64,000 nt of DNA from Marinobacter halodurans (GCF_004327985.1 NZ_SJDL01000008.1:91103-155102), one strand, 5' to 3'. Counted from the first letter of the stretch, positions 25,937 to 34,597 are shown. A program made the numbers and translations. Notes: generated from the letters alone by a model not told the origin.

Positions 25937-26965
25937 ATGAAAATCCAAATCGAGGCCAACCCAGACGCACAACCTGACGAATACGAGGGGGATACCGTTC
26001 GCTGTGGTCAACTATTGAGGTCCTTTGTTGCAGAGACGTATGTTGCGAGTCTTATGCGGGAGCCCGAGGTTCAAAGGTATTTTGCGGGATGGATGGCTCG
26101 CCGACAGAGCAACGCCAGCAGAGAGACGCTGCGGAATGAACTGAAGAAGCTCCACAAGATGGCCGGGAGCTACCCGGAGCTGAGCGTCCTCGAAGCAGAA
26201 CTGGAAAAGCAGATCATCGACACTAGGAATAGGGTCGCCAAGAAGTCTGTGAAGGTTGGGATCAGTAGAATGATTGATGAACGGTTTATATGGCGGATGC
26301 AGAGCGTCCTGAATGATCAGCCTTCAGTCACCGAACCAATGAGGAATGGCTTCGTTGTATTTTCGGCCACTCTCATGACGGGGGTTCGCCCCACAGAATG
26401 GTGGAAGACCCAGCTATTCGGACCGCGGGAGAACGACCAACTACAATCGGACCACCCTACTCTCAGAGTGCAAACCGGCAAGGTGAAGGCCGGCGAAACA
26501 CCGCGCGTGAGGAACCTAATATTGGAAGACTTCGAGCAGGCCCAGCTTGGAATGATTGAGATGGCCATTGAGACGGTACGGCCCATGTCAGCTGTTCAGT
26601 TGGGTTATCTGTCGAATGGTCTTCGGCGAGTCGCAGCTTATGCAGTTGAGGGGCCGGAAGAGGAAAGCCTGTTAGAAGAACTTGAGCTGGCCTCAGCACG
26701 AAAGTTGTTTGCCGTAGAAGCTCTGCGGGACAACCGAAGCAAGAAGCAGGTCGCCGGCGCCCTGGGGCATACATCCGATGGCAACCTTCGTCATTACTCT
26801 GAAGGCGATATTTATTGCGAACGCAAGATGCGCTATCCCCTAGCCCGGATTAGCAAGGACGACGAGGGCAAGGTCAAAGAGCACCTGAAGGAGTTTCTTG
26901 CAAGCCGCCAGCAGGAACAGGAAGCCATTCTGAATCAGACGGATCCAACTCCAAAATCGGGCTAA
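25937..26965 (+). CDS. divergent tyrosine-recombinase-like protein
   Basis: A 342-aa protein whose C-terminal half has the tyrosine-recombinase pattern: Arg151 in TGVRPTEW, a beta-hairpin Lys (182 or 184), Arg255 in ASARKLF, His278 in LGHTSDGN and Tyr287 nine residues later. The first His of the HxxR box is replaced by Ala252. Such proteins cut and join DNA through a 3'-phosphotyrosine, for example in dimer resolution or integration. The N-terminal half does not resemble a standard core-binding domain. GGGAG precedes the ATG. No flanking att-like repeat was found. Confidence 0.65.
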   Translation: MKIQIEANPDAQPDEYEGDTVRCGQLLRSFVAETYVASLMREPEVQRYFAGWMARRQSNASRETLRNELKKLHKMAGSYPELSVLEAELEKQIIDTRNRVAKKSVKVGISRMIDERFIWRMQSVLNDQPSVTEPMRNGFVVFSATLMTGVRPTEWWKTQLFGPRENDQLQSDHPTLRVQTGKVKAGETPRVRNLILEDFEQAQLGMIEMAIETVRPMSAVQLGYLSNGLRRVAAYAVEGPEEESLLEELELASARKLFAVEALRDNRSKKQVAGALGHTSDGNLRHYSEGDIYCERKMRYPLARISKDDEGKVKEHLKEFLASRQQEQEAILNQTDPTPKSG

Positions 26966-27351
26966 CCATCAAAACGGCTGGCTGCTGAATAAAGGCGGAT
27001 GCAGAGTCATCATTCAAAGACAAAAGGCTGCCAATATCATGCTCCTGGTATCAAATAGAGATTTCGTAGTTTCCAGGATGATCGATAATCGATTGCCCAC
27101 AACAGGCGGATGCAGCGGTATCCAGAACGTTGAAGGCTGTCCTTTAAGGCAACGTGGCCACTCATAGATCTGATTGACGGCAGGATCGAGATAGCGCGCC
27201 CCCAAGGGGCAAAGGTTGCCATTGATGAGCCGATAGGGTTACCAGATAAAGCGAAAGGGCGTTTCTATTTAGCTTAGTATTGACAATATGATAATACGTG
27301 ACCACTATTGGGACGTGGATAACTCCATATTTACGCTTTAATTACCTCATT

Positions 27352-27378
27352 CAGCCCCGGTCTCCTGGGGCTTTTTTT
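27352..27378 (+). terminator. intrinsic terminator in the 26966-27542 gap
   Basis: AGCCCC and GGGGCT enclose an 8-nt loop, followed by seven T residues. The surrounding 577-nt gap otherwise contains no credible gene. The stretch near 27270-27300 is AT-rich and could hold a promoter. Confidence 0.8.
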
Positions 27379-27542
27379 CGTCTGCCGGAAATGCCCACGT
27401 CATCCTTCACCTTTTGATGGCATCCTATGCAGATCTTCAGCCGCCCCACGTGGCCACGGCCATTCAACGCCAGCCCATTTCCGTAGAATAGAAACCAGCC
27501 ATTACCCCATCAGGGGGGACAACGCCGTTTTTGGAGCAAGCC

Positions 27543-27941
27543 ATGTTCAAGAGTTACGGAAAAGCGATTTCAAACTATGCCAACTTCAAGGGCAGCGAAT
27601 CCAGAAAGAGCTTCTGGTGTTACATACTTCAGTTTGCTGGGCTGTCCATTGCTGCCGGCACAGTTGATGACCTTTCTGGAACGGGTATCATCGTCAGCAC
27701 GGGATTCACCCTCTTCATGTTGCTACCGCATATGGCGATCGTCGCTCGCCGGCTTCATGACTCAGGGCTATCCGGTTGGTGGCAGATCCTGTCACTGATT
27801 CCAATAGCTGGGGGCATCCTGGTGCTTATTCTTTGCCTCCGCAGACATCGCATGGATAGCCCTTACCACTTAGAAGGGGATCGCTATATGTCGACGCTAA
27901 GCGGTGATTACGGTTCAGTGGCAAATGGGCCGGCGCATTGA
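27543..27941 (+). CDS. DUF805 inner-membrane protein
   Basis: A 132-aa protein of the DUF805 family (YhaH-like): an N-terminal FKGSESRKSFWC-type motif followed by four hydrophobic helices, with the conserved ARRLHDSGLSGWW motif in the middle. The biochemical role of DUF805 is not known. I chose ATG 27543 with GGAG upstream rather than a TTG at 27531. Confidence 0.8.
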   Translation: MFKSYGKAISNYANFKGSESRKSFWCYILQFAGLSIAAGTVDDLSGTGIIVSTGFTLFMLLPHMAIVARRLHDSGLSGWWQILSLIPIAGGILVLILCLRRHRMDSPYHLEGDRYMSTLSGDYGSVANGPAH

Positions 27942-28002
27942 CTCAATCGGCCTGCCGGATGGATTATCGAGTTGGCAGAATTATAGAAAGGTAACCGGAT
28001 AG

Positions 28003-28467
28003 ATGGCTCAGCTGGTCGTCCACTTCTTCAGCGCAGATCCCGAACAGCTACACGGCGGATACGCCCCCTTTAAATCGGGTGTCGTTAATGTAATCGAGGC
28101 GGCCGACTGGTGGATATTAGTACCCATGACCTGGTTCGGGGCAACCGGCAGCGGCCCATCGAAGGAAGCAGCCATAGAAGATCTGAGAGCCAAAGTTCTC
28201 AATGCTTTCGATGAGAGTCATGGCCCTCTCATTTTGACGATCACACCATTGGATGAATCAGCATCGCCGGTTGGCAGCAATGACATAGCGGACAACGATT
28301 ATCCGATTGCGGCCGTCCAGGAAGTTTTCGCTGATAATCAACCTGAAATTACCGGTAGCCTGCCCAGCGGTCCCGGCGTTTCATGCTCTGAAGTCATCGA
28401 GTACCAAGAGGGGGTGAACAAGTCCGCCAGCGCGGGCGACCAACTCTCCATGTTTGACCACCAATAG
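28003..28467 (+). CDS. hypothetical protein, 154 aa
   Basis: Unknown. The first 90 residues form a plausible alpha/beta domain, and the C-terminal 60 residues are acidic and low in complexity, ending QLSMFDHQ. The terminal QLSMFD resembles the beta-clamp-binding consensus QL(S/D)LF, so an interaction with the DNA polymerase sliding clamp is conceivable (inference). AAGG lies 13 nt upstream of the start. Confidence 0.6.
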   Translation: MAQLVVHFFSADPEQLHGGYAPFKSGVVNVIEAADWWILVPMTWFGATGSGPSKEAAIEDLRAKVLNAFDESHGPLILTITPLDESASPVGSNDIADNDYPIAAVQEVFADNQPEITGSLPSGPGVSCSEVIEYQEGVNKSASAGDQLSMFDHQ

Positions 28468-28497
28468 CCGGGCTTGCCGCTTCCTCCTTTCGAAACG

Positions 28498-29268
28498 TCA
28501 CGGACATTTACTAAGGCCTTCCTGAATAAACTCCAGCTCCCTCTGATCCATTGAAAGATGCCATTGATTTTTAACGGTGACCCACCTCTCTAGGTATTCG
28601 CAGGCAAACTTCGAGTTTCTGGGCATCCAGTTAGCCGGATCGCTCCCACCTTTTGATCGGTTTTCCCCCAAGTAGACGGCGATCAGCGTCCAGCGGTGCC
28701 TCGTATCATTGGCATATTCATGTTTCCGCCGAGTAGACCATTCGGAGCCTCCAGAACGATCTACTTCCGCCAGCGGTACCAAATGGTCGATATCAAGCCT
28801 CGATGGGTTGGTGAACGTTTTGCCGGAATATGGGTCACGCCATTCACCACGAACCACATCGCATTTTCGATTCGTTTTGAAGGTAACCGGAACAAGACTT
28901 TGACGGACCAGCACCTCCTCCCGGGTGTCCCTGCAGTCGCCGTCTGTATCAAGCCAGCTACTCAGATACTGACTTCGATCGTAGGAATGGGGCAGCCCTT
29001 TTTTATTGGGTTGATTACCGCCTGATATTAGGGTCGCCCCTGATTTATTGGCGCTGCCGCTCAACACCTTGAGGGCAACAGCCTTGGAAGGAAAGGATTG
29101 CCCCGCCAGCGGTCCATGGTGGCAATGATAATTGCCGGCAGAAGAGTCACGATGGCAACCATGGCTATCAAGGCCGCCTCCATGAGCTAAGGCGCCAGCC
29201 GAGACAGCGGCCGAAAGAAATCCAGCGACTATCGAGCTGCACACATTTTTGTTGAACACGTTAGTCAC
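28498..29268 (-). CDS. secreted HNH nuclease with YHYH domain
   Basis: A 256-aa exported protein. A signal peptide (about 1-28) is followed by a His/Cys-rich YHYH-type segment (HGGGLDSHGCHRDSSAGN, then YHCHHG; residues 29-52). A GmrSD/DUF1524-like HNH nuclease domain follows, with DIDHLVPLAEV at 159-169, Asn179-area residues and a Cys pair. It is probably a periplasmic or extracellular DNase. The start overlaps the preceding gene (29265). Confidence 0.8.
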   Translation of the reverse strand: MTNVFNKNVCSSIVAGFLSAAVSAGALAHGGGLDSHGCHRDSSAGNYHCHHGPLAGQSFPSKAVALKVLSGSANKSGATLISGGNQPNKKGLPHSYDRSQYLSSWLDTDGDCRDTREEVLVRQSLVPVTFKTNRKCDVVRGEWRDPYSGKTFTNPSRLDIDHLVPLAEVDRSGGSEWSTRRKHEYANDTRHRWTLIAVYLGENRSKGGSDPANWMPRNSKFACEYLERWVTVKNQWHLSMDQRELEFIQEGLSKCP

Positions 29269-29969
29269 GAGCGAGACTCCTGCTCGAACCAGGCGTATAT
29301 ATCCGCCGCGGTTGTCGACGGCCTCTCCCCGATCGCTTTATGCGCGCTGGTGGCTAACCGCTCCATCCTGATCGCATCCCTCTGCTCTTTGAATGCGGCT
29401 CTAATTGCCTCCACCGGGATATCCTTACCGTTAACCTCGCATTCGAAGCGTCGCAACTCCTTAAACTTTGTTGGGTCGGGCGAATTGATCAAAACTCGCC
29501 GGCGATCGGCTTCGTGAATGTCGTGGACTTCAGCCCAGAAATGAACTGCCTTGGACCAGGCCTCCTTGAGACCTGAACTCTGCATAGTGAACACCCGGTA
29601 GATGCGGCGCACACGCCCTTCTACTGCTCTGTCGCTACCGCCAGTCACAATAAATGCTGGCACCCAGTTTTTCCGTTTATCCTGGACGAAACCGAGGGTC
29701 AGCCTATGAACGCCGGAAGCACGCTCTGGGGTAGTTTGCGGGCTGTCTTCATTAACAAAGCGCTGATACTCCTTTTCCTGGGCTTCCTCCTCCCAGGCCA
29801 GCGCTAACCGATAGGCCTCAAGCTTGCCTCGCTTGTAGTTAATGCTCTCCGGATCCGTGTCAGTGACCTTGAAGTATTCCTGTCGAGGCTTCCCATCAAC
29901 GCTTCTGGACACACGAAACCCGACAAAACCGCCAGCGTGCTCCCCTTTGTTATAGAAACGAATACCCAT
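29265..29969 (-). CDS. hypothetical protein, possibly AP2/integrase-type DNA-binding, 234 aa
   Basis: Unknown. The N-terminal 60 residues (GFVGFRVSRSVDGKPRQEYF, then a basic segment) resemble a three-stranded AP2-like DNA-binding domain. The remainder is mixed alpha/beta and basic. It is translationally coupled to the downstream secreted nuclease gene (4-nt overlap), an odd pairing of a cytoplasmic and an exported protein. Confidence 0.55.
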   Translation of the reverse strand: MGIRFYNKGEHAGGFVGFRVSRSVDGKPRQEYFKVTDTDPESINYKRGKLEAYRLALAWEEEAQEKEYQRFVNEDSPQTTPERASGVHRLTLGFVQDKRKNWVPAFIVTGGSDRAVEGRVRRIYRVFTMQSSGLKEAWSKAVHFWAEVHDIHEADRRRVLINSPDPTKFKELRRFECEVNGKDIPVEAIRAAFKEQRDAIRMERLATSAHKAIGERPSTTAADIYAWFEQESRS

Positions 29970-30304
29970 TAAATAATTCCCGATTACTGCATAAATAAAT
30001 CTAACAAGGCGCGCCAGTTTAACGGCACAGGTACCCCTGTGAAGGCAGATATCACCTCACAACCTGTTGGCCTCCAGATAAACAGAGTCGCCTAGATATG
30101 AATAGCCGAAAAGCCTGGCGATATGGCGAACGCGCTCCGAAAGGTCGTCGACCAGGAAGGCACCGCCAGCAGCACAATCCTACCAGCAAAACCAGGGATA
30201 TCAGCTCACGTCACAAACAACAGTGGGGGCCCAAAGCAATAATCGCACAAATCCGACAAATAATATTTTCCTTTATTTTTCATACTGTTGAGCATGGCTC
30301 ATGG

Positions 30305-30333
30305 TTGACGCATAACGCGTTACGCGTTATTAT
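30305..30333 (+). promoter_or_regulatory. promoter with embedded operator (site 1, PP-loop gene)
   Basis: TTGACG, a 17-bp spacer, then TATTAT. The palindrome TAACGCGTTACGCGTTA (30313-30329) fills the spacer, an ideal site for a repressor. It is 45 nt upstream of the PP-loop gene. The rest of the 408-nt gap (29970-30377) shows nothing convincing; an 84-codon frame at 30098-30352 runs through this promoter and is rejected. Confidence 0.85.
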
Positions 30334-30377
30334 TTCCACCATAAACGGTTAGCAACCTCGCCTGAATGGAGTGAGCC

Positions 30378-31430
30378 ATGAACAGCCAGATCGCCCTTTT
30401 CGACATTACTGACGCACCGGATCCCAGGGACAAGCATGGCCTGCCTGATCTGTTCAGTTACGACACCATCATCGTTGCGATGTCCGGCAAAGACTCTCTA
30501 GCGTGCTTTCTCCACCTGCTTGAGATGGGAGTTCCCCGCGAGAAAATCGAGTTCTGGCACCACCTGCCGGACGGCCGGGAGGGCTCCACCCTGTTTGACT
30601 GGCCAGTAACTGAAGCCTACGAGCAGGCGTTGGCAAAGGCTTTTGGAATCAACATCTACATGAGCTGGCGCCAAGGCGGACTGGAAACCGAGATGCTGAA
30701 AGAAAACGATCGCTCCAAGCCAATTTCGTTCGAATGCCCATCACACGATGGACAAGGTATCGAACTCAAAACAGGCGGCGGTATCCGCGGTTCCATTTCA
30801 ACACGCCGGCGCTTCCCCCAGCAGGCCGCTGACCTGAAAACTCGCTGGTGTAGCGGGGCAGCCAAGATAGAAGTTGCCAGCATGGCCCTGAACAACCAGG
30901 ACCGCCTTCACCACAGTCGCACCCTGTTCGTCACCGGCGAGCGGGCCCAGGAGTCCGGGAACCGCGCCAACTACCTCAAGTTCGAACCCCATCGGTGCGA
31001 TCGGAGAAACAGCAAGCGCTTGGGCCGCCACGTGGATCACTACAGACCTGTGCACGGCTGGAGCGAAGAAGAAGTCTGGGCGATCATCCAGCGCCATGGC
31101 GTGGTCCCGCACCCTGCGTACCGAATGGGGTGGAGTCGCCTTTCATGTATGCGATGCATTTTCGGTTCAAAGAACCAGTGGGCCAGTATCCAGCTCATCG
31201 ACGAGGAAGGCTTTGAGGCCGTCGCCAACTACGAGGAAGAATTCAACTGCACGATCCATCGCACCATGAGTGTTCGCGAGCAAGCATCCGCTGGAAAGCC
31301 GTACAACGCCATTACGAACGAGCTGGCGGCACTGGCAATGAACACCGAGTACAACGCCCCAATCCTCATCGATCCCGCTGACTGGGAACTCCCGGCAGGC
31401 GCATTCGGCGAGGACGCCGGGCCAACCTGA
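30378..31430 (+). CDS. PP-loop ATPase of PAPS-reductase family (1)
   Basis: A 350-aa protein with an ATP-pyrophosphatase loop SGKDS at 36-40, as in PAPS reductases, DndC and related adenylating enzymes. Further family hallmarks are TRWCSG, VTGERAQES, the pattern HGWSEEEVWAI and a Cys pair in SRLSCMRCIFG, which may hold a metal. Phage and plasmid members of this family are associated with DNA modification or nucleotide chemistry, though most are untested. It is not the assimilatory CysH, since the signature C-terminal CGLH is absent. It has its own promoter with the shared operator. Confidence 0.75.
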   Translation: MNSQIALFDITDAPDPRDKHGLPDLFSYDTIIVAMSGKDSLACFLHLLEMGVPREKIEFWHHLPDGREGSTLFDWPVTEAYEQALAKAFGINIYMSWRQGGLETEMLKENDRSKPISFECPSHDGQGIELKTGGGIRGSISTRRRFPQQAADLKTRWCSGAAKIEVASMALNNQDRLHHSRTLFVTGERAQESGNRANYLKFEPHRCDRRNSKRLGRHVDHYRPVHGWSEEEVWAIIQRHGVVPHPAYRMGWSRLSCMRCIFGSKNQWASIQLIDEEGFEAVANYEEEFNCTIHRTMSVREQASAGKPYNAITNELAALAMNTEYNAPILIDPADWELPAGAFGEDAGPT

Positions 31431-31552
31431 GAAAATTGGAATGCCCCGGCTGGGCCGGGGCCTACCTGACCACCGGCATCATGAGCCCAATGGCTGTGAT
31501 AACCTGCTCGTGGAAAGGTTGGTTTGTTAATACCCGCTCCCTGGGTATGTTC

Positions 31553-31578
31553 AACCCCAGCTCCGGCTGGGGTTTTTT
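31553..31578 (+). terminator. intrinsic terminator after the first PP-loop gene
   Basis: AACCCCAGC and GCTGGGGTT around a 4-nt loop, ending in six T residues. A GC-rich hairpin just after the stop codon (about 31453-31471) may assist. Confidence 0.85.
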
Positions 31579-31648
31579 ATCCCTCCCCGCGAACACCCCG
31601 AAACCATCTGGCTAATGCCGAGCAGGCAAGATAAACCCACGGCCGTTA

Positions 31649-31704
31649 TTGACTACTTATGGTAGTCAGCGTATCGTAACCCCATTGACTTATTATGGTA
31701 GTCA
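31649..31704 (+). promoter_or_regulatory. promoter with a different pair of operator palindromes
   Basis: TTGACT, 17 bp, TATCGT form a promoter. The palindrome TGACTACTTATGGTAGTCA (31650-31668) overlaps its -35 box and spacer. A near copy, TGACTTATTATGGTAGTCA, lies at 31686-31704, 36 bp downstream and just ahead of the ribosome site. This operator is unlike the TAACGCGT type used by the neighbouring promoters, so this gene has separate control. Confidence 0.75.
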
Positions 31705-31717
31705 CCCGGAGGGAGCG

Positions 31718-32755
31718 ATGACACTGACAACCCAACAACACAGTAACCTCGCCGCCAGCGACCTGGCACATACGACCACTGATCTTTTTGCACCAAACGA
31801 GGAAGCGGAAGCGAAACTGACAGTTCTCTCTTTTGGCGCCGGACAGGATAGCTCAGCCCTCCTTGAGCTCTACCTGGATGACCCGGCATTTCGGGAGCAA
31901 TATGCGCCGAACGACTTCCTTGTCGTTATGTCCGATACAGGGGACGAATTCGACAAAACGTATGAGCATGTTCGCGACGTACAAGTTCGCTGCGATAAAG
32001 CTGGTGTTGAATTTCAGTTCATAACAGCCGATCGTGGCTTCCACAGCGATAGCTGGCAGTCATTGCGCCATTTCTACCGCAGCAAAGGCACCATTGGCAG
32101 CAAGGCCTACCCGAAGACCTGTACCGACCGGCTCAAGCTCCAGCCTATTTATCGGTTCCTCGAGCACTGGCTGGCGGAGCGTTATGGTGTCCGCTGCCAC
32201 AAGAAAAGAGGCTTCAGAGAGTTTGCCGCCCGCTACGGACGGATTCGAATGATTCTGGGCATCGCGGCCGGCGAAGAGTCACGAATGGCCGACCCGGCAA
32301 AGAGCCAGCACCGCTGGTACCGGGACTCCATTCAACCGGTTTACCCGCTTGTGGACTTGGGTATGGACCGCGCCGCGTGCCAGAAATTGCTGCACGACAA
32401 AGGAATGACGGTAATCCCGTCAAACTGCAAGGCGTGCCCATTCCTGAGCCTGACCGAACTGGAGTACCTTCGTCGATTCGACGCTGCTTCGCTTTCTGAC
32501 TGGGTAGACCTGGAAGCGGCAAAGCTGGCCAAACACGCCGATAAGAATGCCGTCATCGTCACTGACAGTAACGGAGAAGTGAAGCTGGACCGGAACGGCC
32601 AGCCCAAGACCAAGAACAAGAACTACGGCGTGTTCGGAACGACACCGCTGCCGGAAAAGATCGCCGAAGCACGGAAACTTCATGAGTCCTGGACGGATGC
32701 AGCGATCGCAGAATATCGATACTCACATGGCCATTGCGTGGCCACCGCGTATTGA
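31718..32755 (+). CDS. PP-loop ATPase of PAPS-reductase family (2)
   Basis: A 345-aa protein with the PP-loop variant SFGAGQDSSAL starting at residue 38, a VMSDTGDEFD block and Cys residues in SNCKACPFLS that fit the phage/plasmid PAPS-reductase-like group. It differs clearly from the protein at 30.4 kb in the P-loop and cysteine pattern, so the two are distant relatives rather than a recent duplication. I chose ATG 31718, preceded by GGAGGGAG; the longer frame from 31649 runs through the promoter. Substrate unknown, adenylation or sulfur transfer likely. Confidence 0.75.
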   Translation: MTLTTQQHSNLAASDLAHTTTDLFAPNEEAEAKLTVLSFGAGQDSSALLELYLDDPAFREQYAPNDFLVVMSDTGDEFDKTYEHVRDVQVRCDKAGVEFQFITADRGFHSDSWQSLRHFYRSKGTIGSKAYPKTCTDRLKLQPIYRFLEHWLAERYGVRCHKKRGFREFAARYGRIRMILGIAAGEESRMADPAKSQHRWYRDSIQPVYPLVDLGMDRAACQKLLHDKGMTVIPSNCKACPFLSLTELEYLRRFDAASLSDWVDLEAAKLAKHADKNAVIVTDSNGEVKLDRNGQPKTKNKNYGVFGTTPLPEKIAEARKLHESWTDAAIAEYRYSHGHCVATAY

Positions 32756-32815
32756 GCTGGCCCCCTGCTACCCTGCAGGGGATCCGCCAGACCCCTTACA
32801 GACACTGGAGGAATG

Positions 32816-33019
32816 ATGAACATTAAACAATGGCGGGCAAGGATGAAGTGGTCGCAACGTGAGGCAGCCCGCCAGCTGGGGCTGACACTAAAGGGCTACC
32901 AGGAACTGGAGCGAGGCACGCGATTTGCCACCGGAGAACCATGCCACGTTGATCGCCGTACAAAGCTTGCCTGCCTGTACCTGGAAAGCGACCCGGGCTC
33001 TCACCTTCCTGAAGACTGA
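32816..33019 (+). CDS. small XRE-type HTH regulator
   Basis: A 67-aa protein with a Cro/CI helix-turn-helix: WSQREAARQLGLTLKGYQEL is the typical pattern at residues 11-30, followed by ERG. It is the size of a minimal DNA-binding repressor. A GGAGGA site abuts the upstream ATG (32813), so the second ATG at 32816 is favoured. It follows the second PP-loop gene by 60 nt, and a GC-rich inverted repeat lies between them. It is a candidate repressor for one of the two operator types in this region. Confidence 0.75.
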   Translation: MNIKQWRARMKWSQREAARQLGLTLKGYQELERGTRFATGEPCHVDRRTKLACLYLESDPGSHLPED

Positions 33020-33183
33020 ATACGGCCCAGGGCGACACAGGGCGCCCTTCATAGCCATCAGGATTTATCGTAAGACTAACCCCGCAACGGTCACCCGCTG
33101 CGGGAAACCTAAGAAATAGACCGGCCACAAACCCACGAATCTGTCACCAGCCACTCCAGAAAGCTTTATTTCTGCGCTTGGTA

Positions 33184-33212
33184 TTGACGCCTTACGCCTT
33201 ACGCCTTACCAT
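33184..33212 (+). promoter_or_regulatory. promoter with embedded repeat operator (site 2, radC unit)
   Basis: TTGACG, 17-bp spacer, TACCAT. The spacer is made of a tandem repeat of CGCCTTA (three copies), a variant of the TAACGCGTTACGCGTTA operator in which each CGCG core becomes CGCC. It drives the 59-aa gene and radC. Confidence 0.75.
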
Positions 33213-33258
33213 CCTTATTTATAGAATAGATACTTCTTAATAAACGAGGAAACCCGTT

Positions 33259-33438
33259 ATGACCTACTACAAAATAAGCTCCGGCATGGGTGGCATCTTT
33301 ATTGTCCGGATCGTGAAGGAGATGGCTGACAACCGCGTCCAGGTAGTCATCGACATGGGCAACCCTGCCTTCGACGGTAGCTCACGGGTCGTCCACCGGG
33401 ACCAACTGACCCCTTACCGCCCAAGCAAAAGCCAGTAA
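33259..33438 (+). CDS. small protein, 59 aa
   Basis: A short open frame beginning MTYYKISSGMGG and ending KSQ. It has a GAGG element 9 nt upstream and lies between the shared-operator promoter and radC, 30 nt before the latter. The pattern of alternating hydrophobic residues (IFIVRIV, VQVVIDM) suggests a small beta-rich domain of KTSC or SH3 type. Function unknown. Confidence 0.6.
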   Translation: MTYYKISSGMGGIFIVRIVKEMADNRVQVVIDMGNPAFDGSSRVVHRDQLTPYRPSKSQ

Positions 33439-33468
33439 CTCAACCCCAGCATCGAGGGAGTTATCACA

Positions 33469-33978
33469 ATGACCGCATATCGCCAGACGCCAGTCTCCAC
33501 CAGTGCCTATCCAACTGGCCAAGTTGACCCGCAGACAGCGGAGGAAAACCGCATTCTCGAAAAGGCTACCGCTATCCTGGAGCGTCGCATGAAGACCAAA
33601 GGGATAATGATCACCGAGTACGAATCAGCAAGGCGCTACGTTGCCGCGAGAACTGCCAACTACAACCGGGAAGTATTTGGCGTCCTGTGGCTGACAAATC
33701 GCCATCGAGTTATTGAGGTCGAAGAACTATTTTTTGGAACAATTGACTCCGCTTCAGTCCATGCGCGCGAAGTCGTTCGAAGCGCCCTGAGCCTCAACGC
33801 CGGCGCCGCCATTCTGTTTCACAACCACCCAGCCGGTGACCCAACGCCATCAAGTGCCGACAGAGTTATCACACAGACTCTCGCAGAAGCTCTGAACCCC
33901 GTCGGCGTAAAGGTCATTGATCACATCGTTGCCGCAAATGGTGACACCGCATCGATGGCCGCAAGAGGTGAGGTTTAA
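33469..33978 (+). CDS. radC: RadC-family JAB/MPN-domain protein
   Basis: A 169-aa RadC domain protein. The metal-binding JAMM signature is intact: HNHPAGDPTPSSAD with His118, His120 and Asp131. Chromosomal RadC has an extra N-terminal HhH domain that is absent here, as usual for plasmid and prophage copies. The biochemical role is unproven; JAB/MPN enzymes are isopeptidases or amidases in other systems. Given the ubiquitin-like PRTRC cassette 10 kb away under the same promoter type, a deconjugase role is worth considering (inference). Confidence 0.9.
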   Translation: MTAYRQTPVSTSAYPTGQVDPQTAEENRILEKATAILERRMKTKGIMITEYESARRYVAARTANYNREVFGVLWLTNRHRVIEVEELFFGTIDSASVHAREVVRSALSLNAGAAILFHNHPAGDPTPSSADRVITQTLAEALNPVGVKVIDHIVAANGDTASMAARGEV

Positions 33979-34054
33979 GCGGTCACAAGGCCCGGCCAAT
34001 GACCGGGCCTCCGCTATCACTTTCCCGGCACAAGAAACTGCGCAGGATCAAGCT

Positions 34055-34597
34055 ATGACACACCCCAAAACAGCCCTCGGCCAAACAAGCCAGAGCGAAG
34101 GACAGCACTTACTGGTCTCACTCGCCATTCAATGGGAACGGGCTGCCCTGAATGGAAAAATGGATATGGAAGCCATAACGCAACTACTCGACAACACGAG
34201 CGCTCACATTGGTCGAGACTGGGCGCGCAACCTGGCGCAAGGCTTTACCGCCAGCGCACTGGAGCAAACTTTAAACGTGTTGCTGCCGATTATCGTGGAC
34301 ACCGATCACCACCTGGTGGGCAAGAACAAAGACGAAACCATCGATCAGTGGTTCACCCGGCTGGAACACTCGGGTCCAGAAGCTGTTTACGACTTTCTCG
34401 ACAGGCTGCGGCCGCTCATCCCGCGCGCCTACCGCCCGGGTGACCATGGACACCAGATGGCTCTCATGATTGCCCTGGTAAACCAGGTCGACAAACACGG
34501 GTTGTCGGCAGCGGCAGCTATGACGGCCAGCCACAGGGCGATCAAAAAGCCGGGGAGCCCTGCAGGGCAAACAAAGTTGGCGGGAGCCACCAAATGA
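34055..34597 (+). CDS. hypothetical protein, 180 aa
   Basis: Unknown, mostly helical soluble protein. The open frame extends back to 33917 inside radC, but ATG 34055 gives the natural gap of 76 nt after radC. A central segment with Asp-His-His and Glu residues could be structural. Its stop overlaps the start of a 36-aa membrane peptide. Confidence 0.6.
   Translation: MTHPKTALGQTSQSEGQHLLVSLAIQWERAALNGKMDMEAITQLLDNTSAHIGRDWARNLAQGFTASALEQTLNVLLPIIVDTDHHLVGKNKDETIDQWFTRLEHSGPEAVYDFLDRLRPLIPRAYRPGDHGHQMALMIALVNQVDKHGLSAAAAMTASHRAIKKPGSPAGQTKLAGATK

Noticed and set aside
30098..30352. 84-codon plus-strand frame
   Set aside because: It runs through the site 1 promoter, is very basic and has no ribosome site.
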